The translations under genes were made by a program, and so were the position numbers. A DNA stretch of 64,000 nt from Eucalyptus grandis (Eukaryota; Streptophyta; Magnoliopsida; Myrtales; Myrtaceae): positions 22,064,520 to 22,128,519 of the forward strand of contig NC_052615.1 in NCBI RefSeq assembly GCF_016545825.1. The letters are read 5' to 3'. Position 1 is the first letter of the stretch, and each line of letters begins with the position of its first letter. A model generated the notes under the pieces. The model was not told the origin of the DNA, made no database searches, and saw only the letters and a program-made list of their open reading frames with translations. Below are positions 22,421 to 34,007 of this stretch, piece by piece.

Positions 22421-23254
22421 AACTATCACATAGATATATGTGTACCACAATATCACCTTTCTTTTTAAGATGGAAGTGCCCAAATCAAGAATCAATGACA
22501 TATCTATTATGCTCAACTACAGGCCAGCTATGATGTTAAATATCCAATAGAAAAACATTTCAAAACCAATTTATCCCCAAATCGAAAGTGCAATAACAGA
22601 TAAACTGGTACCTCCTTCCCCATTAAAGAGGAAGTCTCCCAAATCAAGAACTCGTCACCTATATATTACCCTTAAAGAAGAAAAGGCCTATGAGAGCTGA
22701 ACTTTGCTATGTGGAGACAATTTTTTAAAATCTGATTAAAATACGATAATACTATGTCACTATCATACGTAGGAAAGGCCCACAAATTTAGCCAATCTCA
22801 GAATCACTCAGACTTCATCTACCTTAATGAAGTCTGGTCAGACAGATGCTTCCTATAGCTAGCCCCCTGCCATAGCATGTGCAAGAGGATTCTGCAATGT
22901 GACGAGTACAAACTGAATGATCAGGATACGCACTTGCCATTCTTAACATTCAGAAGAGAAAAGTTCATAAGGAGGTGCAACTGAAAAGATAGAAAACATT
23001 GAGCTATATTCAAATGTTTCCATAATCAAAGGTATTGCGTGTCAATGTTACAAGGACATCTTCCATTTTCTTCATTCAATTCCGCTACCTTGCCATCGCC
23101 TCGGCGGACTAAGACACGACTAGATCGACAGTTTGATGAGCACGCTTCACTCCAAACATTTCTTTGAAGTGGGCAATTCAGATAACCGAAAGTGTGAGAC
23201 AGTAATTGAAGAAGAAGGCATTATTTCAGTCCGGAGATTGCATCAAAAGAATTA

Positions 23255-23519
23255 TTAGATCGGAAATGAGTTTGTGAGATTAGATAGGTTGCTCAAAGGA
23301 TGAAATTCATTACAACTACAAGACCGTGACTTCTCCACCGGACCGGCACAGCATCTGAACAAAGCGGAAACCGATTTCACAGCATCTTCAAGGCGATAAA
23401 AGCAGAAGCCAAACCCAGCGCATGTCCTTGTGCCAGCTAATGACTGACTTGAAGACCCTGCAGAAAGAAGATCAAGGTCAGCAAATGCCTCCGTCAACTG
23501 AAATGTTGTAGTTGCACTT
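23255..23519 (-). CDS. Possible terminal exon of an unrecognised minus-strand gene
   Basis: On the minus strand a good acceptor (CAACATTTCAG) at about 23498-23508 opens directly into a frame running about 80 codons to a stop at 23255. It reads LTEAFADLDLLSAGSSS..., then a Cys-rich tail. No upstream exon could be linked to it and I know no matching family. It may equally be a non-coding transcript or a chance frame. Confidence 0.2.
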
Positions 23520-23930
23520 TAAAATGTTAATTAAAAGAGAATAGTCAGCATGGCCATAAGAAATCTGCCCTCACCATAATATCATCACACAAAAGCTGTT
23601 GCTTGTCCTATCAGCCCCGCAACAGAATTATCTCCAGATCTACACTGAAGTGTAATTGATATTACTCCTCGAAGTCATTTCCAATCGAAACTCATCTAAA
23701 GCTTCGGTATTTTGATCCCAAGGCGACTTTGATTAGCATATCAGGTTTGTCGTTCTTTCTTCTCTGGAGTCGTTTGACATAAATAAAATACAATGTCGAG
23801 TCACATTTTTGGTATTTTTACTACTCATTCAATAGCATATGAAAGAATGGAAGATAAAATGAACTGCCTTACTACTAATACCGTAAAGAAAGAACATGGA
23901 TAACTTGTAAGCTATCATTGCTCTATTCAA

Positions 23931-24240
23931 GGATAATTACCAATTCAGTTTTAAGCTTTTTGTACGGATGTCAATTTAATTTTAAAATTTTCAATTTTGT
24001 CAATGTGTTCATAAAACTTTGTGCAAAATTCTAAGTCAGTCCTTCCGATTAATTGTCATGGAAATCGTTGACGTGATGTCAATTGTCCTACAAGGCACAA
24101 TGATGTGGACAATTTGTCGATCACTATGTTCATGATTTTCAGCAACAATTTGTTGGAAGAACTATATTAACAAATTTAAAAAGTTTAGGACTAAATTGAC
24201 ATTCACATAATATGTTTAAAGCTAAATTTGTAATTTTCCC
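23931..24240. mobile_element. Short TIR element, relative of the one at 16775
   Basis: Left end GGATAATTACCAATTCAG...GATGTCAATTTAATTTTAAAA. The right end is the inverted counterpart ...ACTAAATTGACATTC...GTAATTTTCCC. It is about 310 bp and non-coding. No convincing target duplication is visible. Confidence 0.6.
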
Positions 24241-25460
24241 GCTCTGTCCATCTAACGTCCCTCGTTCTTCATGGTATAGGATCGATTGGATGAGAACCAT
24301 CTCCAAACATACACCTCGATGCCACGCTTTTGAATATTCTTCTCTTCTCTTCTCTCTTTTGATGATATCTTGCCGATCGATTGGAATTATCCTCCATCTT
24401 TGTGCCCGAACTTTATACAACCAGCCCTAAACGCATAAAAGTGATCATTCAGCATGAGCGAAGGGTGAGTTTTGGATTGCACAAAGTGAGCATTCGCTAG
24501 TAAACCTGATCACTGGGTAAGTTCAGGCCAGACCCGGCCTGGGAATGATCGTTGCCGGCCTTGTCCAAGCCCGAGAAGCCGGGCTTATACTTTGGGCCAG
24601 TCGCGCCCTATTATTTTCCATGAAAGAGTACATGTAAAGGCCTCTGCTTATGATAAAAGAAAATCTGGCTGCTACATCTATTAGAAAATTCGGAAGTCAA
24701 AAACTCATCTGCTGCGTAATCTGGGCAGTGATCCAGTTTAGCATCTGTGCTTCTTATGAATTCTGCCTACTGTGTCCCACCCTCATTACACATTCCAGGC
24801 AAAAATGAAAATCACAACTCCAATTTCTAGAATAGTAGAATGTTCGTATTTGATAGTTGTGTATATTATGGATTAGTTCTGACCTTATTCGTAGAATGTT
24901 CAACAATGATGAGCAAAAGAAAGAATTATCAACTGAGTGATTCAGAATGTGCACATAATGGGAAGAAGAGATGAAGCAATTTCAGTTAAATTGAGAGGAT
25001 GATTTGTGATTCTAGCTATCTAACTAGCAAAAAGAGCCTATTCCAGGAACCTTAAATTGGATGGCATTTTTGCATTAATAAATGAAATCCATGCACAAGT
25101 AGTGCTGTTCTTCTGACATGTATTATTCAGTTGAAAATTTGAAGTATTAGTAATACCTAGTCAATTCGATAAGGAGCATGAATATGTCACGTAAAAATGT
25201 GATCGAGTATTTTTCTGATTTTTAATCCAAGGGCATCATCTATTAAAGACCTTAAATATCTATAAACCAGTTAAGTCCAGACTTTTGCTCTGTGCAAATC
25301 TAAACCTTACAGTACATGAAAATTTTCATCTCAAGAATTAAAGGGCACGAATTCGAATCCTCCCTAAAGAAATTCAAAATTTGAGTCAATGAAGAGTTAA
25401 TTTTCATTGATATGTTGTACAATATGTGTGTGTGTATCAATACCTATAATTATGGTGAAA
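24241..25460. other. Intergenic DNA, no gene seen
   Basis: Only short frames and no recognisable motif. AT content is moderate to high. Confidence 0.45.
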
Positions 25461-25465
25461 GATAA

Positions 25466-26063
25466 AACTAAAAGATAACAAATTTGTTTATAAGGAAAAA
25501 ACAAATCACAAAAGAAAGATAAAAATAAAAGATTTTTCCCTTCTGAAATAATTTTGTTTATAAGGCATGGTTTGCAAAAAACCTATAATGATCAACTCGT
25601 TAATGCTCTATTTGATTTGTTATCTTCATATTGATTTGTAAAGATATGATTTTCTGCTTCAATACACCCACGGTAATATAAAGCCTTATGTGAAAGATTT
25701 AATCGCTACTCACAAATTGCTTAGTAAAAATAAAAGATAACAATTTTGTTTATAAGGAAAACAAATCACAAAAATCTCGAAATGATCAACTCGTTAATGC
25801 TCTATTTGATTTGTTATCTTCGTACTGATTTGTAGAAGATTCTGCATTACAAATAATCTGAATTTTTCCCTTCTGATTTTCTGCTTCAATACACCCACGG
25901 TAGTATAAAGCCTTATGTAGCACATGAAATAGTCACATCTCAAGGCATGGTTTGCAAATTGGCCGTTGTTAAACGATGCAATAAACTATCGAAGGAATTA
26001 ATGAACCCACATGTTCTGCAAGGGTGTCACATTTAATTAATTTAATCGCTACTCACAAATTGC
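25466..26063. repeat. Locally shuffled duplication
   Basis: Six blocks occur twice, almost identical, but in different order. Block A: about 25471-25515 and 25729-25775. Block B (ATGATCAACTCGTTAATG...): 25588-25640 and 25782-25834. Block C' (TTTTTCCCTTCTGA): about 25533 and 25863. Block C (GATTTTCTGCTTCAATACAC...): 25648-25691 and 25875-25918. Block D (AAGGCATGGTTTGCAAA): 25562-25577 and 25942-25957. Block E (TTTAATCGCTACTCACAAAT...): 25698-25720 and 26041-26063. First-copy order is A, C', D, B, C, E; second-copy order is A, B, C', C, D, E. Confidence 0.8.
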
Positions 26064-26224
26064 GAGCAAGCTCTAGCTCTGTCCCAAAACTGCTCATCAA
26101 GCCCACCAAAATAAAATCAGACACCACTTAGGAAGTTCTCAAACCAAGGTAGTCTATGTCATCAAGACAAGGATGTTTTTTCTGCTTTGTAATTGCATTC
26201 AAGATCATGAGCGAGTCCAAAACG

Positions 26225-26610
26225 TGGGGGAAATAACTAAAATAATCTTAAGCCTATTTCATTTATGCCATTTTTATCATAAACATTTCAATCTAATCAA
26301 TTTAATCCTAAACCTTCTAATAAGTTGTCAATTTAATCACAAACATTTCAATTATATCAATTTAGTCCTAAATATTTTGACTATTTGTCAATTTAGTCAT
26401 TACGATCAATTTTAGCTGAAAATCACCAACCATGTGCTGACATACACAATTTTCTGCATTTTTTAAATTATTTTTTTCTTCTTTTCTTTTTATTTTCTTT
26501 TTTTCCAGCCTCGGGCCAACGATCTCGGGCAGCCACAGGTGAACATTCATGTTTGGGTCGGGTCGGGTATTAGTGGACCCAATCCGAACGGTCGACACCC
26601 AAAGTCATAT
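26225..26610. mobile_element. Partial TIR-family element
   Basis: Carries the left-end signature GGGGAAATAACTAAAATAATC and tandem-like ATCAATTTAGTCCTAAA units, then the pyrimidine-rich and GC-rich middle typical of this family. No matching right end is visible. Confidence 0.45.
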
Positions 26611-27189
26611 CAGAGACTCAAATTTGCTGCGATTCCAGGACCTGAGTTTCTTCTATCTGTTTTTGCAATGTAATAAAATTGCGAATACCGTGTGATTTGG
26701 CTTTTGTTTTTCGTTGCGGGACGCAACCCACTTTGGCACTAGTCTTTTTGTGCGGCTGTTCTCCGTTGTTCCTTTGGCATACTCCATGTCGATTTTTCTT
26801 TTTCTTTTTTTCATGATTTTGTCGTTTCATGAGATGCACTTTGCCCGAAAGCCTTGCAAGCTTCCAGACATTTATTATTTTTAGAGACTTTTTTTTTTTT
26901 TTTGGGGTAAAGACTACTAATCATGTCATTTTTCAAAGAAATATAAATCATTTTTCAAGAGTTGAAATATTTTAGTCGGTCTTTGTATAAATTTCCAGCA
27001 GAAAATTGACTATTTGATATCCTAAATATTATGGGATAATTGTTTAAAATATCTCTAATTTATTGTAAAGCAACCAATTTAGTTCTAAAAATTGGCCGGA
27101 AAGATTAGTCACGTCAGTGAACCTTAGTCAAAATTGATCGAAAGGATTATTGACAAATCATTAAAAAGTTTGACACTAAATTTGCAATG

Positions 27190-27450
27190 TTAAAAAATCC
27201 AACCTATTAGATAAAGGAATGTGAGATTTTGTAAAATCACCGCCTATTAACCTTGTGTGTTGAACTTTCTAATATAGTATCAGAGCATGATATCTTAAGT
27301 TCAAATCTTCTAGGTCTATACTTGGTTCCCTGATGAAATATTACAATGTTTTAGAATAAGACCAAATTTTAGCCTACATGCGAGAAGGGAGTGTTAGAAT
27401 GTTTAAATATTAAATCGTTCATTCATTTAATAGTTTAAGTTTTTAAGTTG
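27190..27450 (+). mobile_element. TRIM-like miniature LTR retroelement remnant
   Basis: A primer-site-like TAGTATCAGAGC lies at 27275-27286 after an LTR-like TTGAACTTTCTAATA. About 95 bp later a purine tract (AGAAGGGAG) directly precedes TGTTAGAATG at 27392, the start of an LTR-like sequence. The internal region is far too short to code. The outer LTR limits are unclear because neighbouring TIR-family repeats are nested around it. Confidence 0.5.
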
Positions 27451-28124
27451 GACATTATAATAGGTAAAACTGAAAAAAGTTTAAAACTGAATTGATATCT
27501 ATACAATGAATTTAAGACTGATTGGATAATTTTCCGATAAGAAAAGTGTACCCAGCATCTCATGTCCAATGATGACAAGAAGTGAGGGACATTAAAACGA
27601 GACACCGTGCAATACAAATTATCCAGATTGCCTAGAACACCATCAGCATTATTTGGTTAGCTTTCAAGCAGGCAAGCCAATGTCATATTCTCTGTTTCTC
27701 TTGGCAATCTTGAACATTAGGACAGGCACATGGGATCCGACATTGCCTCCCATGTTGTCCAACTCAAAGCTCAAGTGTGTTTGATATGATTGGCTTGATC
27801 CAATTTAAATGGTTTGATTGGTGGAATATGGGCACGCCAATGATTTGGATGACTCAAGGTCGGTCGTCCTCTTTCATTGGGTGTGGATGCAATGTTCCAA
27901 CAAGATCACCTGCTTTCCACCCACCCTAGCTACCGTGTAACAACTGGCTTTGGATTTTTGTATTTTTGTATTTTTTTTTTTTTTTTTTTTTTGCCTTTTG
28001 TTCCGAAACTGGCTTTTGATTTAATAATTGTTACTTTTGCGAATTCTTAGCCTCATTAGTGTGCATTGCGAGCAGCTCATCAACCTCCTCCATCTTCTCC
28101 TGATGTTTGGGCAAACGTGGGGAA

Positions 28125-28350
28125 ATTATGCATTTAGTCCAAAGTGGTCATTCTACATAATTTTTTGCCGAAAATAACAATATAAGACGGCCTATAATGA
28201 TTGGACCATCATGTTAATGATTTTTGAAAAAATTGACTGAAAATATTATATTGGAATTTCTTGAAAAGGCTTTGGATTAAATTGAAAAAATTGGAAAGAC
28301 CATGAATGAATTGATATTCATATAATAATTTTAGGACTTAAATAATTTTC
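28125..28350. mobile_element. Short degenerate TIR-family element
   Basis: The left end GGGGAAATTATGCATTTAGTCC is matched in inverse by the right end GGACTTAAATAATTTTCT near 28330-28352. About 225 bp, non-coding. Confidence 0.45.
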
Positions 28351-28359
28351 TCTTGCAAA

Positions 28360-31300
28360 TTTTATTGGACAATTAAACTGGGAATCTTAAAAACTTGTAT
28401 CGATTCGGCACTTGAGTTTGTCATATATAATTTTCATTTCTATGTGTTTAAATCTTAAAACTTGCGGTTCTCCTAATGATTTAGCTTTTTAATGAATAAA
28501 CATTTATATTCCATTCTTTAGTAATATCTTTTTTTTTTTTTTTTTTTTCGCACAGCAGTACCAGAGTGGCGCCAAATAAGTTTCATATAATAATATTCAA
28601 AGAGAAAGATTTAAAAAGACAAACAAAATTTTAAAAAAAAATCGAGAGAGAGAGAGAGAGAGAGAGAGTGTGAGACTGTGAGGCACCCCTTCCCATTTCT
28701 AATTTTAGTTCTTTTTTTTTTTTTTAAATCCCAATTATTTTAACATGAAATGACATCTTTTTTGCGTTGGGCGACAATGCTCCGACGAGGGTGGTTGAAC
28801 CCTTGCTGATAATTTAATGTCACATGCTCCTCGCGAAATCACATAAAGCACTAATAATGAGATACTCAATATCAAATATAAAAATTTGATAAAAAGCCTA
28901 TCAAATAGAAATATTGGGTACCATGTTGGCCAAGAATCTTCTATCTTTAAAAATACTATATAAATTTGTAATTGTACATTTAACCGATTACTTAAAAAAG
29001 CATTAACACCATTAAAATCTATTCTTAAAATTGCAAAAGTAACAACAACAAAAATGAGAAACTACAAGAGAAATAAAATATCGGGGACTATGTTGGCTAA
29101 CAAATTTATGCTGTAAACAGTATAATAAAATTTAGTGATTCTAAAACTGATTAACTCATACACTATATTTCTGACCAAAAAAATACACTATATCAAGCCA
29201 AAAAAGAAGAAGAATACATTATGATTTTTTTTTAATAATAAGAAGCATTTAAACCTTCAACTCGACTGATGATAACACTGCTATTTTAAATTATTTTATT
29301 CATCTAATTGGTAGTGTATTAAAATGATTATAAATGTAATAAATTTAAAATTTTAGATCACATATGTGGAAAATATTGATACATTAATATGACATCTTAA
29401 ATTGTTTACTCAGTAGTAAACCAAAAATGTTGAATTAACAAATTAAATGCGGTTATACCGAACTATAAATTATGTCCTTGGCCAAAAAGTTGTTAAAATT
29501 ATTTGAATATTACTTTATATTAGGTGGTGCGACTGTAAGTCACCTTAAGAGAAAATAAATATAGAAGAAATGAGCTTGTGCAACGCACAGAGCTTAAATA
29601 GCTACCTATGCTCGGTGCCCAGATGATTCAAATGCCGTTCCTATCTGAAAAATATTTTATGCTTGAGATTATTATTTTATTGGTCTCACATATTCTGTCC
29701 AGACGATGGGTGGACATAGATTTTTATACGATTAAGACCGTAAATCGATATTCAAATCGATGGCCGGTCTGATTCCAATTCTGCGAGCTTATCTAAATTG
29801 ACTCTGTCAGAATGCATGATGTTACAATAGACAATGAATTCGATAGTCTACAGCATGTCTCGACAAGCCTGGTCAAAATCTGATCCAGCCGGAAGCTAAC
29901 AGTCCTCACGGACTTAAAATCCGTAGTAGAATATTAGTATTGCTCCTCGGGGACAGTGACTAATCATTATGGTCTTATTATTAAGTGGGGGCAACAGGCT
30001 CTTTTACAGAACTGTCATCCATTTGCAAAAACGATTAGGGCTTGGGAAAAGTCAAAGCAAATGCACATTTTTCCGCGTGGAAAGGACAAAAACCCACGTG
30101 CCTGGGCTTGCTAATTGAACCCTTGTTTGGGGCTGACAAAGTGGTTTGATAATGAAAATGATTTCATGAGATATTTGAAAGTCATATGATCCAGTCGGCA
30201 AGTTGATTAAGAAAATGGTTGAGATGAGGGAAGCTCCTGAAAGGGTATGAACCCCGGATGAAACTATAGGTTTCGTTTTGTTGATCAATTTTCCTATTCC
30301 ATGCTAAATTTGCCCCATCAATCAATTAAGAACTGCTTTTTTTTATTCCTTATGAAAAAACACAATTTAGGATAACTTTCACACTCATAAAATGCAACAT
30401 TAATCTTGTGAATGGTGCAAGATGCCAACGTTAATGTGAAATCATTTGCCTTTAGCAAAGTGAGGAATTGATATTCCATATTATATGGAACATAGTTATT
30501 TATGATGAGATAATAATGAATTGCTCAATGATTCCATTAACATCAATGTAAGGCATCATAGTGATGTTGATAGAATGAGTTATCATACTAATGGTTTCCC
30601 CAAATCAATTTGACGAAATGTATTTTTTTTCCCATTGATTTAACACTTGGCACTTATCACTATCTCTTCTCCCTCCCACTCTTGATGATTGTGACATTCG
30701 AATCTCACTTTCTCCATTTTATCCTTTCACTTACGTTCCTCACATGCTTTAACATCATAGAAAAGGAATCAAACATGAACATGAAAAATGGCTAGTCTCC
30801 TTGATTTCTAGACTTGGAGTGATTGGTAAGGACGATATGGAATTTTCAGCTTGGAAATTGAAGGTAATCTGTTCAAAATCCTTCAAAAAACAAAATGTAA
30901 ATTATTTTGTGTCAAATACCACTTTTATACAAGAAAAGTATAAACTTAACCGGCTCATGAAACCTATAAGATGTATCATGACCTTTTGGATAGTTGGATC
31001 TTTGCCCCGGTATCTCTTTATAATAAAAATTTAGGAAGAAATGGAAAAAAAAAAAAAAAAAAACAAGCCCAAAAAGAAAAAGATAAAAAAAAAAGAATAA
31101 GGTTGGCGGGTTCAATGCAAGCAGTCGGGAGCAATATTGCACGCCGTGGTCACTATACGAAAGTCGAGGAAGAACTGATGCCAGAAAAGCGAACCTCACT
31201 TTTTGTCTGTGGCCACTAGCGACGGTAACCCATGATTCTCCCTGTCTCCCTTTTCTTTATTTCCTTGTCTTAAATAAGTAAAATTCATCACTTCTGGTGC

Positions 31301-32100
31301 ATATAACTTGAATACGTATTCATCAGGTCAGCCATGTAATTTAGGAGCTCAGAATTTACATGCTTAAAATAGAATTCCGCCACAGGCGAAAAATATATAT
31401 AGATGATCTCAAAAGAATAATGTGCCTCTTATCAATAAAATGAAAACACGTATTTAAAAAATGGGGAAGGAAATAAATTGGGGGTGTACTAGTTTATGTC
31501 AATTGGAAGATTAAAAGATGAATTCAACTCTTTAAAGAGATTTGGATGGATTTATTCATATTCAAAGTGGAAATAGCTCCATTGAAAGGATTATGATGAG
31601 AATAATCTAAAGTATTATAGCATGGCGTGTAAAGGAAATAATTTCTAAAAAGAAAAGTCAATTGGTGAGTTCTAGATATCATTAGAAAAATAAAATACAT
31701 GTTGATTTGGAAATAATTCTACAATCTTTGTAGAGCTATTTTTCTTGAAAGTATAGCTCATTTTGAGAATTAAGGTGTGTTTATTTCACAAAAATGAACG
31801 AACGGCGAACAATTTTATCATTCACGGAAATATTTGAACATAAATTATTATCGATAATAAAAATATTTTTCATTAATTAATTATGTCAAGTGATACAAAC
31901 GAACTTTTTAAAAATGATTAACACCAACTCAACATTACATGTTATCCAACTCAACAATATGATAGTAAAATTTAATAGAAACTAATATATTGAAATTAAT
32001 CATAAGTATACTAATTTAGTGTCAATTTATCAAAGATATATTAATTTAAGATTTTTCGTAATATTAACCATTCTAAAAAATATTTTCTAAAATCATCTTT
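28360..32100. other. AT-rich intergenic DNA
   Basis: No gene is visible. It contains a GA microsatellite at about 28643-28668, several poly-T and poly-A runs (28531-28548, 31045-31065) and a half-element of the 22228 MITE family near 31930-32075. Confidence 0.5.
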
Positions 32101-32194
32101 CTCGCCGAGAGTAGGGATGGAAATGCAATCGCAGCGCGTGGAGCAGTACGAGCAGTATAACTATATGTGCACTGAACTAGGGGCGGGGTTCATC

Positions 32195-33998
32195 TCCAAC
32201 GACGCCGTATCGTCTCACTGAGGTCGTCCAGGTTGCGTGTGGAAAGATACGGCGTTTTTGCTCCTCCTATCGTTTTCGTCTCAAGTTCCGCGAAATTGAA
32301 AAAAGGCCAAGTTGCTTGCTGATGGAATCTTGACGAAGCCTCCTCCCTCCCTCCCTGCCATCTCTCTCTCTCTCTCTCCCCCTCCCTGCAAAGCCTGACG
32401 ATGAAGAATTCCTTCGCAGTCAACCCTCCCGCCGCGTTTGGCAGCTTCCTCTGCTGAGGTCTTGGCTTTGGGACGCCCCCGAGTAATGCTACGACGGAGA
32501 GGCGAATCGACGGTGAGATCCGAGGCGGAGATCGGGAAGGAACGCTACGCTGCTTAGGTATTCATGCGACGCAATCTCAATCTTTACACCCCCGCCCCTT
32601 GTTTTCTGTAGCAGCTTGCGAGAATCGAATTCCCGAAGCCTTGGGCCATTCGGTTTGGGCTTAGCGCTGCTGAAGTTTCGGCATTTTTCTCTTTTTCTTT
32701 CCAAAGAAAATCTAATAGATCGGCTGGTATCTTTGGAGAAGAAGGAAAAAGGCTATGTTTTGTGCCTGACCCATGAATGATTGGATTGGACGCGAGCGGT
32801 TCTTTTGCTTGCGCTGTGTTCCCAGTTTCCTTTTTGTTGCGGTTTTGGGTTGTGGTGTTCTGCTGTGTATGTTGCTGTGGTTGGGTGAGTATGTATTTGA
32901 CGGGGGCTGTTCGTGCGGTAGTTTGGGATTAAGCTTGATGCTTCTCTCTCTGTGGTTTTGCGGGGTTGCGGCTTTGTGATGTCTTCTAACGAATTTGACT
33001 TTGCTTTGTTGTTCCAAATTGGAGATCCTTTTTTTTCTTTTTTACCTTCCGTTGCTGAGTGGTTTGATAATTGTTCTGATCTTGGTATTCCTTGTTTTTT
33101 GGGTTAGCTTTGGCCCTTCTCAGGTGCTTTCCTGAGAAATTGTGATGCATATAGAGGTTGCGAAATTGCTTCTTTTTTTTTTCAGGTTTTCATTGCTTCC
33201 TCCCACAAAAGTGTGAAAGAGTTTGATTCCCGTGTTTGTACTCTTTGCAATCAAAAGATCTAGGATTTTTGAAGGATGCAAAATGAAATTGCTATTTCTT
33301 TCTGGTTTTCATTGCTTCCTTTTGCAAAATGAAAGCAAGAGGCTATTGAAGAGTACAAAATCCATGTCACGTGAGAGCCTCTCATATAGCTTGTCACATG
33401 TTCTGGTTTTCATTACCCATTTGCATTAGGATTTTCTAGTTATACTGTGTCAAACCGAAACCCTAATGCAATTGGGTTCAAGTTCAGTGGTCGGTGCCCA
33501 TGGATTTATGATGTCTCCACGTGTGTGCTTTATTTGGTTCATTTCATGTGGTTTTTGTGTATAATAGATGAGTAGTTGGATGTCTTTATAAGTCAGTTGG
33601 TTGATTCTCACTTCTATGAATATAACCTAGAAGAACATTACTTTACCCATTTTGTTTTGCTACATGGACTTGTAATCTTGGGGATCATTTCTGATTTGTG
33701 GAAACACCTTGAAAATCAAAAAGTTGTGTGTTTTTAAATATTTCTTGGTTGAATATTCACAGAGGTCAGATGAGTGATTAACTTTGATTAGATTCTTTCT
33801 TTGTAAATGGTTAGAAAACTAAATTTCTAAGATGCACATATATAATTGTTTTAAATATTTTGATTTGCCGCTAACATTGATTTTCCATTTTATGGTTGAA
33901 GATGGATTCCTCAGTTAATTGGAACTGTGTGTGTAAATGCTGATAAGTTCAGACTTTTCAAGCAAAATTATTTGGAGATAGTGTTCTTCTGAGCTAAG
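32195..33998 (+). promoter_or_regulatory. Promoter and 5' leader of the RBR ligase gene
   Basis: GC content rises from about 32100. A 10-bp inverted repeat ACGCCGTATC/GATACGGCGT spans 32202-32255. A CT-rich leader follows (about 32338-32390), then a possible donor TTAG|GTATTC at 32557/32558. Candidate acceptors are TTTTTTCAG at 33185 and GGTTGAAG at 33901. A short upstream ORF of 13 codons could start at 33902. Exon limits in the leader are uncertain. Confidence 0.45.
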
Positions 33999-34007
33999 GT
34001 GTCTAAG

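Noticed and set aside
24139..24420. 93-codon minus frame
   Set aside because: Half of it is the right end of a TIR element, so it is a chance frame.
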